A DNA stretch of 13,271 bases, from positions 1 to 13,271 of the forward strand of contig CAYIWJ010000018.1 of NCBI GenBank assembly GCA_964367145.1, given 5' to 3'. The stretch comes from JAHFLD01 sp964367145 (GTDB taxonomy: Bacteria; Patescibacteriota; Minisyncoccia; UBA6257; 1-14-0-10-40-38). Of this stretch, positions 1-4,297 are shown piece by piece. Each line of letters starts with the position of its first letter. The stretch's first letter is position 1. The notes under the pieces are model-generated. The model had not been told where the DNA came from, made no database searches, and saw only the letters and a program-made list of their open reading frames with translations. The position numbers and the translations under genes are program-made.

Positions 1-434
1 AAAACACCATTAGCCGTTAAATCATTTTTCACCCGATCCACATCTGCTCCGGATGCATCCATTTTAGTAATCGCCACTATATAACGAATCTTAGTGGAAT
101 TTATTAAGGCAATGACCTCTTTAGTTTGAGCCTTCACCCCGTCATCAGCCGCCACCACCAAAATCGCAATGTCCGCGATCTTGGCTCCGCGACCTCGCAT
201 CCGCGCAAAAGCCTCGTGTCCCGGCGTATCAATAAAAGTTATTCTTTCATCAACGCCGGAATTAGCGGAACGATGAATAATCTCATAAGCTCCAACCGAT
301 TGCGTAATGCCACCAGCCTCCTTGGCGGCTACGTTGGTTTTTTTGATGTAATCCAAAAGCGTAGTTTTGCCATGATCAACGTGGCCAATGACAACGACTA
401 TCGGTGGACGCTTAATGTTGGTTTTCCCGAGCAT
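1..434 (-). CDS. infB: Translation initiation factor IF-2, N-terminal part (runs off the window)
   Basis: IF-2 is the GTPase that brings initiator fMet-tRNA to the 30S subunit and promotes subunit joining. On the minus strand the frame reads 144 residues with the G1 motif GHVDHGKT (residues 17-24), switch region GGITQSVGAYE (41-51), G3 DTPGHE (69-74) and a G4 motif that reads TKMD (123-126) instead of the usual NKxD. The ATG at 434 is the first possible start: an in-frame TAG lies three codons upstream. The protein therefore starts at the G domain and lacks the long N-terminal extension of typical bacterial IF-2, resembling a minimal form. A promoter lies just upstream (447-475). The C-terminal domains lie beyond position 1. 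The gene is divergent from tRNA-Ser and is not linked to nusA, which is about 3.9 kb away on the other strand. Confidence 0.96.
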   Translation of the reverse strand, partial: MLGKTNIKRPPIVVVIGHVDHGKTTLLDYIKKTNVAAKEAGGITQSVGAYEIIHRSANSGVDERITFIDTPGHEAFARMRGRGAKIADIAILVVAADDGVKAQTKEVIALINSTKIRYIVAITKMDASGADVDRVKNDLTANGV

Positions 435-446
435 AAAAGTTTTCTA

Positions 447-475
447 ACTATACGTTTAAAACCACTACAAAGCAA
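447..475 (-). promoter_or_regulatory. infB promoter (-35/-10)
   Basis: Read on the minus strand: -35 TTGCTT (475-470), 17-nt spacer, -10 TATAGT (452-447), then 12 nt to the infB ATG at 434. The expected transcription start would leave only about 5 nt of leader, too short for a Shine-Dalgarno sequence, and none is visible. Placement is by consensus and spacing only. Confidence 0.6.
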
Positions 476-508
476 GAAAAACCGCACCTGCATATTCATA
501 ATTACAAC

Positions 509-537
509 TTGCGAATTTCATTTCCGCGCATTAGACT
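509..537 (+). promoter_or_regulatory. tRNA-Ser promoter
   Basis: TTGCGA (509-514), 17-nt spacer, TAGACT (532-537). The predicted start, about 7 nt later, falls just before the tRNA at 547. It stands back to back with the infB promoter; the 435-546 interval holds nothing else recognisable. Confidence 0.6.
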
Positions 538-546
538 GGCGAGTAC

Positions 547-633
547 GGAGGCGTGGCTGAGCGGTCTAAAGCAGCATCCTGCTAAGATGTTGACCTCGAA
601 AGGGGTCCGAAGGTTCGAATCCTTCCGCCTCCG
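547..633 (+). tRNA. tRNA-Ser(GCU)
   Basis: Class II tRNA with a long variable arm. Acceptor GGAGGCG (547-553) pairs with CGCCTCC (626-632), discriminator G633 as expected for Ser. The anticodon stem GCATC/GATGT encloses loop CTGCTAA, giving anticodon GCT, which reads AGC/AGU. The variable arm is built on GACC/GGTC, and the T arm is GAAGG-TTCGAAT-CCTTC. CCA is not encoded; the next bases are CCG. Confidence 0.97.
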
Positions 634-636
634 CCG

Positions 637-679
637 TGAACAAAAAAAGAGTGTCTTTATGGCATTCTTTTTTTGTTCT
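637..679 (+). terminator. Hairpin terminator after tRNA-Ser
   Basis: A 16-bp inverted repeat, GAACAAAAAAAGAGTG against CATTCTTTTTTTGTTC, with one G-T pair and a short loop. The T-run sits within the right arm. It is nearly symmetrical and could act in either direction. Confidence 0.7.
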
Positions 680-685
680 ATAGTT

Positions 686-784
686 GAGTGGAAGATTCGA
701 ACCGCGGGCCGCAAGCTCCGAAGAGGAGCTGAAGGTCTCGAGCTTTAGCAAGAGCGAGAGGCGAATCCTTCCGCCTCCGCACCA
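686..784 (+). other. Structured tail with a repeated tRNA-Ser 3' end
   Basis: 762-780 is an exact 19-base copy of the tRNA-Ser 3' end (616-634), here followed by ACCA. Upstream, GGAAGATTCG (690-699) is complementary to CGAATCCTTCC (762-772) with one bulged C. The segment can therefore fold as a closed stem enclosing at least two hairpins: AGCTCC/GGAGCT (714-719/725-730, loop GAAGA) and TCTCG/CGAGA (736-740/755-759). The same left arm could also pair with the T arm of tRNA-Ser itself (612-625). The function is unknown. It could be a scar of a tRNA-targeted insertion, a decayed tRNA gene, or a structured RNA transcribed with the tRNA. Confidence 0.5.
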
Positions 785-791
785 AAAATAA

Positions 792-820
792 TATACCGCC
801 TTGCGCGGTATTTTGTTTTT
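792..820 (+). terminator. Intrinsic terminator
   Basis: ATACCGC-cttgc-GCGGTAT hairpin followed by TTTGTTTTT. It would end any transcript reading through the first hairpin after tRNA-Ser, and it separates the tRNA unit from the gene at 882. Confidence 0.75.
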
Positions 821-881
821 GGCGTACGATGAATGGGGTTGATCCGAACCCTGAATTTATTTCTCTAAAAAAATCCACCTT

Positions 882-1718
882 ATGAAAAACATAACTGTTC
901 TTCTTGTCGCCACGGGTCTGATCATGATCGCAATCTTTTTGCAGCGCAGCGGCACAAAAACCGAACCACTCCCCCGCCCTGATTATCAGAACATCTCCTA
1001 CAAAATAGACGGTCAACAAATTCTACTCACCAAAGGAGTAGCAGAAAACGAACTTGCCCCGGGATCTGCCGCCAAAAAAATAACCCGTTATTTTGGAAAT
1101 TTAGCCGAGGGAGATCTGAATAGCGACGACAAAAATGACGTCGGACTTATTTTAACTCAAGAAAACGGTGGCAGTGGTATTTTCTATTATGCGGTTGTCG
1201 CCACAAAAACAAACCAGGGATATGCGGGAAGTAATGCAATTTTTCTCGGTGACCGAATCTCCCCACAAAGCACCTCAATCAATAACAATGTTCTGATTGT
1301 AAACTACGCCGACCGCGATATAAATGAACCCATGACCACCAATCCATCAATCGGCAAATCAAAATATCTAGAGATAAGAAACGGCATCCTAAGCGAAGCC
1401 CCAATCTTTGTTGAATCTCCAGAAAAAAACTCAACCTTGGTTTCACCCTTAAATATATCCGGCGTCGCCAAAGGTTCCTGGTTTTTTGAAGCCAGCTTTC
1501 CCTTACTACTTGTAGACGAACAAGGAAAAATCCTTGCCCAAAGCCACGCCACCGCCAAAGGCAAATGGATGACGCCCGACTACGTTGGCTTCTCGGGAAC
1601 TCTAACCTTCGCCGAACCAACACAAGAAACAAAAGCTCGGCTTATCCTTAAAAAAGACAACCCCTCCGGACTCGCGGAACACGACGACGCGAGAGAAATT
1701 CCGGTTTGGTTAAGATAG
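882..1718 (+). CDS. Membrane-anchored protein with C-terminal Gmad2 domain
   Basis: 278 aa. An N-terminal hydrophobic segment (about residues 4-20) looks like a membrane anchor or uncleaved signal; there is no lipobox cysteine. Residues 78-91 contain an acidic DLNSDDKNDVG stretch resembling Ca-binding or VCBS-type repeats, followed by a GGSGIFYY segment common to such extracellular proteins in CPR genomes. The C-terminal third (about 176-277) fits the Gmad2 immunoglobulin-like domain of spore-germination and surface proteins: VESPEKNSTLVSPLNISG, GSWFFEASFP, then NPSGLAE and a final IPVWLR. It probably acts outside the membrane, perhaps binding a surface polymer. The role is inferred from the domain; no catalytic motif is seen. 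The start is the first ATG after the upstream terminator. No Shine-Dalgarno sequence is visible. Confidence 0.85.
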   Translation: MKNITVLLVATGLIMIAIFLQRSGTKTEPLPRPDYQNISYKIDGQQILLTKGVAENELAPGSAAKKITRYFGNLAEGDLNSDDKNDVGLILTQENGGSGIFYYAVVATKTNQGYAGSNAIFLGDRISPQSTSINNNVLIVNYADRDINEPMTTNPSIGKSKYLEIRNGILSEAPIFVESPEKNSTLVSPLNISGVAKGSWFFEASFPLLLVDEQGKILAQSHATAKGKWMTPDYVGFSGTLTFAEPTQETKARLILKKDNPSGLAEHDDAREIPVWLR

Positions 1719-1729
1719 ATTATTTCAAT

Positions 1730-1759
1730 CTCCATCCCTCACCAATGGGGGCGTTTTTT
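1730..1759 (+). terminator. Probable terminator after the Gmad2 gene
   Basis: CTCCAT (1730-1735) pairs with ATGGGG (1745-1750) across a 9-nt loop, followed by GCG and six T (1754-1759). The stem is short and has one wobble pair. Confidence 0.45.
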
Positions 1760-1766
1760 ATGTGAA

Positions 1767-1795
1767 TTGGAGAGTCCAACAAAGCAAGCTACACT
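1767..1795 (+). promoter_or_regulatory. Near-leaderless promoter
   Basis: TTGGAG (1767-1772), 17-nt spacer, TACACT (1790-1795), then only six bases before the ATG at 1802. The expected transcript starts at or beside the start codon. Confidence 0.6.
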
Positions 1796-1801
1796 AATCA
1801 A

Positions 1802-2272
1802 ATGGAGCAAGAAACAGTCACCTGGAAAGCGGCGGAGTTTGAATACTACGAAAAAAATCCGGCTTGGTACCTTTGGCTCACGCTTGGCGCGGCGATTATT
1901 ATCGGCATCGCCTTGTGGCAAAAAAACTTCCTATTCGCGGTTTTTATTCTAATCGCCGCCCTGGTCATGGGATTCACCGGCAAAAGAACGCCCCGAGATT
2001 TTTCTTTCGAGTTAAACACCGATAGTCTGACCATTAACGACAAAAAAAAGATACCCTATGAAAAAATGAGCGGATTTGCTATCATCGAGAACCAGAATGG
2101 CGAGTATAATGAACTTTTCATTAAGACAAAACTAATCCTTGATGGAGACGTAAAAATACAAATCCCAAAAGAACTAACGGAAGCAATCAAGACAGCCCTT
2201 CCCCCATCGGTACCCGAGATAGAATACGAAGAAACCCTAACCGATCGCCTCTTCAAAATACTGCACTTTTAG
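1802..2272 (+). CDS. Two-helix membrane protein of unknown function
   Basis: 156 aa. A short aromatic, acidic N-terminus (TWKAAEFEYYEKNPAWY) precedes two hydrophobic helices at about residues 22-38 and 43-59. A soluble C-terminal domain of about 95 residues is rich in short beta-strand-like segments (FSFELNTDSLTIN, IPYEKMSGFAI, ELFIKTKLIL, VKIQIP). That layout, two helices followed by a small beta domain, recalls membrane proteins with a PH-like (bacterial pleckstrin-homology) domain, but the match is by shape only. Proteins of this look are common in Patescibacteria. No catalytic residues are apparent. It has its own promoter and stands alone. The -10 box ends 6 nt before the ATG, leaving no room for a ribosome binding site. 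Confidence 0.85.
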   Translation: MEQETVTWKAAEFEYYEKNPAWYLWLTLGAAIIIGIALWQKNFLFAVFILIAALVMGFTGKRTPRDFSFELNTDSLTINDKKKIPYEKMSGFAIIENQNGEYNELFIKTKLILDGDVKIQIPKELTEAIKTALPPSVPEIEYEETLTDRLFKILHF

Positions 2273-2296
2273 AGATAGGATTAAAAAAAAATAAAT

Positions 2297-2371
2297 GCCC
2301 CTGTCGTTCAACGGATAGGACACAAGATTGCGGATCTTGTAATCGAGGTTCGATTCCTCGCGGGGGCACCA
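2297..2371 (+). tRNA. tRNA-Arg(GCG), CCA encoded
   Basis: Acceptor GCCCCTG (2297-2303) pairs with CGGGGGC (2361-2367), discriminator A2368, CCA at 2369-2371. D stem GTTC/GGAC. Anticodon stem CAAGA/TCTTG encloses loop TTGCGGA, anticodon GCG (reads CGC/CGU). T arm CGAGG-TTCGATT-CCTCG. Most bacteria read these codons with tRNA-Arg(ACG) modified to inosine, so a GCG anticodon is unusual. A possible promoter, TTCAAA (2252-2257) N18 TAGGAT (2276-2281), overlaps the end of the preceding gene. Confidence 0.96.
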
Positions 2372-2492
2372 GAAAGGCGGCAAACCCACACCATTCAAAA
2401 CCACCAAAGAGTCCGAAGAAAAACACTCGCCTCGCTGAATCTCCGGCGAAGCGGGTCGGCTTGAACCATGTATTAGGAGAAAGAAGAAAAAT
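2372..2492. other. Intergenic stretch after tRNA-Arg, nothing identified
   Basis: No coding region, clear terminator or repeat of the tRNA 3' end was found here. Imperfect inverted GC-rich words occur around 2431-2462. Together with the uncertain fragment that follows, about 340 bases separate tRNA-Arg from the next convincing gene. Confidence 0.4.
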
Positions 2493-2708
2493 TTAATCCA
2501 AGAAAGGCATTGAAAAGAGACCTAAAATGAAGGTTTTTTCTTTTGCGCCATCGGACTTGACGAGAACAATATAATCTGCTATACTAAATCCAGAAAAATA
2601 CAGCTCTTTTCCATAGGTTATTTCACGCAGTTTTGCTCGTAATTCTCCGCGTTTTATTGGCAAAACTGCGTGAAATAGTTCCAAAATCCAAACACCGAAA
2701 GGAAACAT
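2493..2708 (-). pseudogene. Possible small protein or gene fragment
   Basis: The minus strand reads 71 residues ending in TAA at 2493. The C-terminal 45 residues have ordinary protein-like composition (GKELYFSGFSIADYIVLV and so on) and are AT-rich in the way of the host genes, unlike the adjacent GC-rich gene at 2712. The frame continues upstream through the antisense of that gene, which is not credible coding, so this may be the 3' remnant of an interrupted gene. It contains both arms of the 2619-2677 inverted repeat. No family is recognised. It could be chance. Confidence 0.25.
2619..2677. repeat. 18-bp perfect inverted repeat
   Basis: TATTTCACGCAGTTTTGC (2619-2636) and its exact reverse complement (2660-2677), with a 23-nt spacer. 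There is no T-run, so it is not a standard terminator. It sits at the change from AT-rich to GC-rich sequence, 34 nt before the ATG of the 2712 gene. It could be a transcript hairpin, an element end, or a fold-back assembly artefact. Confidence 0.8.
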
Positions 2709-2711
2709 ACG

Positions 2712-3128
2712 ATGAGCATGGAATTCGGTTTTGCGGTCGTTCCATTCAAACAGGACGGCCACATGCACGAGCTGTTCAAGGACAAGCCGGACGTGGACGA
2801 TCCGAAGGAAGGAGTTGTTATTCTCAGCACGAAGGGCGAGAACGACCTCTCGATCGGCTACCTCGGCCTCAACATCTCCGGCGTGCGGGCGATGAACGAG
2901 ATGACGCAAGGTGCGTTCCTCGAGCTTTGCGATGGGAACGAGAACCAGCGCTACATATTCCTCGAGCCACGCAAGCAACTCCTCGCTCGTCTGCGTGAGA
3001 TGCTTCCGAACCTTCCCGAGGACATCGGGTGGCAGGGGGAGCTCAAGAAGCGGCTCACGTGTCTCCTCGACAACGCGGACGCCTGCCTCAACAAACACGG
3101 TGCACGAGCAGTCATGCTCATCTACTGA
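2712..3128 (+). CDS. Unrecognised soluble protein, GC-rich cassette-like gene
   Basis: 138 aa, no recognised family. It has no membrane segment or signal peptide; one cysteine in the middle (CDGNENQRY) and two near the C-terminus. The middle carries acidic stretches and a helical segment (residues 86-115) rich in Arg, Lys and Leu. Codon use favours G or C at the third position (GAC, CTC, ATC, GAG), clearly unlike neighbouring genes. AAAGGA (2698-2703) at good spacing before the ATG at 2712 is a real Shine-Dalgarno sequence, which neighbouring genes lack; an in-frame ATG two codons later is an alternative start. A strong terminator follows at 3168. Gene, ribosome site and terminator form a self-contained unit that suggests acquisition. 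The antisense frame on the other strand is a GC-rich shadow. Confidence 0.7.
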   Translation: MSMEFGFAVVPFKQDGHMHELFKDKPDVDDPKEGVVILSTKGENDLSIGYLGLNISGVRAMNEMTQGAFLELCDGNENQRYIFLEPRKQLLARLREMLPNLPEDIGWQGELKKRLTCLLDNADACLNKHGARAVMLIY

Positions 3129-3167
3129 ACGAAGGAAACTCGGTGAGAGTAACGCATGACTAACCAC

Positions 3168-3209
3168 GAGCTCCTTGCGAAACACATTTTCGCTTGGGGC
3201 TCTTTTTTT
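3168..3209 (+). terminator. Strong intrinsic terminator
   Basis: GAGCTCC pairs with GGGGCTC, then a small TT/TT internal loop, then GCGAAA pairs with TTTCGC, followed by a run of seven T (3203-3209). It ends the 2712 gene transcript. Confidence 0.85.
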
Positions 3210-3284
3210 ATAAAATCCCAAAACAAGTCTCTAAAAAATAAATTCACGATCGTCAATCCCCTGCCTAAAATTTGAATTACAAAT

Positions 3285-3304
3285 AACACGGCAATTGCCG
3301 TGTT
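3285..3304. repeat. 20-bp perfect palindrome
   Basis: AACACGGCAATTGCCGTGTT is identical to its reverse complement, with no spacer. It could be a dimeric-protein binding site or a cruciform. Confidence 0.85.
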
Positions 3305-3362
3305 GTTGCCATATTAATTGCCGCATTAAAAAAATAGAGATTATAAGGTGTAAAACAATACG

Positions 3363-3413
3363 AATTGTTTCACAGTGACCAAAGTGTGAAACATCATCAA
3401 TTGTTTCACACTT
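3363..3413. promoter_or_regulatory. Candidate operator: three TGTTTCACA boxes
   Basis: AATTGTTTCACA occurs at 3363-3374 and 3399-3410 in direct orientation, 36 bp apart. TGTGAAACA lies between them in the opposite sense (3385-3393). The second and third boxes form the perfect inverted repeat 3382-3393/3402-3413. Three copies of one box within 51 bp look like a protein-binding array. No adjacent start codon shows what it would control. Confidence 0.45.
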
Positions 3414-3484
3414 GAGCAAAATCAAAATAAACCAATTAGAACAAGGATATATTCCATAAAATTGATGCAAGTAGTTTTTTGGAA

Positions 3485-3794
3485 TGTTTGCCGGCAAACA
3501 TCGCTCCGGAAAATGGCAGGATGAGGTCAGACTTCGGGTGAAGTGTTTGCCGGCAAACATCGCTCCGGAAAATGGCAGGATGAGGTCAGACTTCGGGTNN
3601 NNNNNNNNNNNNNNNNNNNNNNNNNNNNNNNNNNNNNNNNNNNNNNNNNNNNNNNNNNNNNNNNNNNNNNNNNNNNNNNNNNNNNNNNNNNNNNNNNNTG
3701 TTTGCCGGCAAACATCGCTCCGGAAAATGGCAGGATGAGGTCAGACTTCGGGTGAAGTGTTTGCCGGCAAACATCGCTCCGGAAAATGGCAGGA
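3485..3794. repeat. 59-bp tandem repeat array interrupted by a scaffold gap
   Basis: Units begin at 3485, 3544, 3699 and 3758 with a period of exactly 59 bases and no differences between visible copies; the last stops after 37 bases. Each unit opens with the perfect palindrome TGTTTGCCGGCAAACA and carries a second small hairpin ACTTC-gggt-GAAGT across the unit junction. The 100 N at 3599-3698 start four bases before a unit end and finish exactly at a unit start, so the true gap probably holds GAAG plus a whole number of units. As 59 is not a multiple of three, a protein-coding role is unlikely. Copies are too alike for CRISPR, where spacers differ. Confidence 0.9.
3599..3698. other. Assembly gap (100 N)
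   Basis: Exactly 100 unknown bases within the tandem array, most likely a placeholder for unresolved repeat units. Confidence 0.98.
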
Positions 3795-3796
3795 GC

Positions 3797-3802
3797 TATA
3801 AT
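3797..3802 (+). promoter_or_regulatory. -10 box of yraN
   Basis: TATAAT lies immediately after the last partial repeat unit and 8 nt before the ATG at 3811. No good -35 is seen at the right distance; that position falls inside the repeat unit (TCGCTC). The transcript would start almost at the ATG. Confidence 0.5.
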
Positions 3803-3810
3803 GAATATAA

Positions 3811-4218
3811 ATGGAAAATTTAACGCCAAAAAATGAAAGGGAAGAAATTGGAAGAAGGGGAGAGGAGATCGCCTGCGAATACCTAAAAAATCGTAGCTAC
3901 AAGATAATCGCTAGAAATTATCGACAACCATGGGGTGAAATAGATATAATTTGCCAGCACAAAAATAAAACCCTAACTTTTATTGAAGTTAAAACCATGC
4001 GCCAAAATAACAATCTAGAACCTGAAGATAATTTTTCCAAAGCCAAGTTAAAAAAATTTCAGCGCATGGCGATTTTATATGCCGGAGAAAATAAATACGA
4101 CATTGAAAAACGAGGGTGGCAACTTGACTTAATTGCAATTACATTTCAAAAGAGGTTGACTGAAAATTATAAAGATTACACTATACGACACTGGGAAAAC
4201 GTTTCTGATGTCTGGTAG
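3811..4218 (+). CDS. yraN: YraN/UPF0102 family nuclease-fold protein
   Basis: 135 aa, close to the usual family length of about 120. The family has a restriction-endonuclease-like fold and is linked to DNA processing; its exact substrate is not settled. Family hallmarks are in order: the N-terminal helix IGRRGEEIACEYLKNRSYKI (13-32), RNYRQPWGEIDII (35-47) with the putative metal-binding Asp45, and FIEVKT (57-62), the Glu-x-Lys part of the active site. The C-terminal half, with KLKKFQRMAI and WQLDLIAI, also fits. The start ATG lies 8 nt after a TATAAT box, with no ribosome site. The downstream nusA has its own promoter, so the two are probably separate transcripts. Confidence 0.92.
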   Translation: MENLTPKNEREEIGRRGEEIACEYLKNRSYKIIARNYRQPWGEIDIICQHKNKTLTFIEVKTMRQNNNLEPEDNFSKAKLKKFQRMAILYAGENKYDIEKRGWQLDLIAITFQKRLTENYKDYTIRHWENVSDVW

Positions 4219-4222
4219 ACTA

Positions 4223-4252
4223 TTGACAAAAAAAATCAATTTGCGCTAGAGT
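4223..4252 (+). promoter_or_regulatory. nusA promoter
   Basis: A perfect -35 TTGACA (4223-4228), 18-nt spacer, -10 TAGAGT (4247-4252). The predicted start lies near 4259, giving a leader of about 40 nt that contains the hairpin at 4263. Confidence 0.75.
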
Positions 4253-4262
4253 TGAATCAACT

Positions 4263-4282
4263 AGGTCGCTCCCAAGCGGCCT
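4263..4282 (+). promoter_or_regulatory. Leader hairpin before nusA
   Basis: AGGTCGCT-ccca-AGCGGCCT forms an 8-bp stem (one G-T pair) at the very start of the predicted nusA transcript, 15 nt before the ATG. No T-run follows directly (CTAATTTTAATAAAT). It could stabilise the mRNA 5' end or serve as a NusA-sensitive pause or feedback element. Confidence 0.5.
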
Positions 4283-4297
4283 CTAATTTTAATAAAT

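Larger units (their letters stand above)
3210..3484. other. AT-rich intergenic region with a palindrome cluster
   Basis: No credible gene. The region holds a perfect 20-bp palindrome (3285-3304), two related words AATTGCCGTGTT and AATTGCCGCATT (3293-3304, 3316-3327), a 7-bp hairpin AAACAAT-acga-ATTGTTT (3353-3370), a 12-bp inverted repeat with an 8-nt loop (3382-3413), and an imperfect hairpin around 3451-3485 built on ATTCCA/TGGAAT and AAAA/TTTT just before the tandem array. Confidence 0.7.

Noticed and set aside
126..751. Frames on both strands over infB and tRNA-Ser
   Set aside because: They are shadows of infB and of the tRNA; the recurring translated tRNA-Ser sequence is a known type of spurious protein.
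686..784. A second functional tRNA on either strand
   Set aside because: A T-loop-like TTCGAA word occurs on the minus strand, but its stem does not pair and no consistent anticodon arm or acceptor stem can be formed.
2493..3221. Long minus-strand frame of 242 codons
   Set aside because: Most of it is the antisense of the GC-rich gene at 2712, which has a ribosome site and terminator on the plus strand. Only the AT-rich end at 2493-2708 is kept as a doubtful fragment.
3157..3273. Small frame after the GC-rich gene
   Set aside because: It runs straight through the terminator hairpin and T-run and has no protein-like features.
3485..3794. CRISPR array
   Set aside because: All visible 59-bp units are identical from end to end; there are no variable spacers and no cas genes.
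3485..3794. Integron attC sites (59-base elements)
   Set aside because: The period is a coincidence of number. Units are adjacent with no cassettes between them, and no integrase or recognisable core sites were seen.
3484..3829. Protein-coding frames through the tandem array
   Set aside because: The period is not a multiple of three, the frames cross the N gap and exist on both strands, as expected of a repeat.
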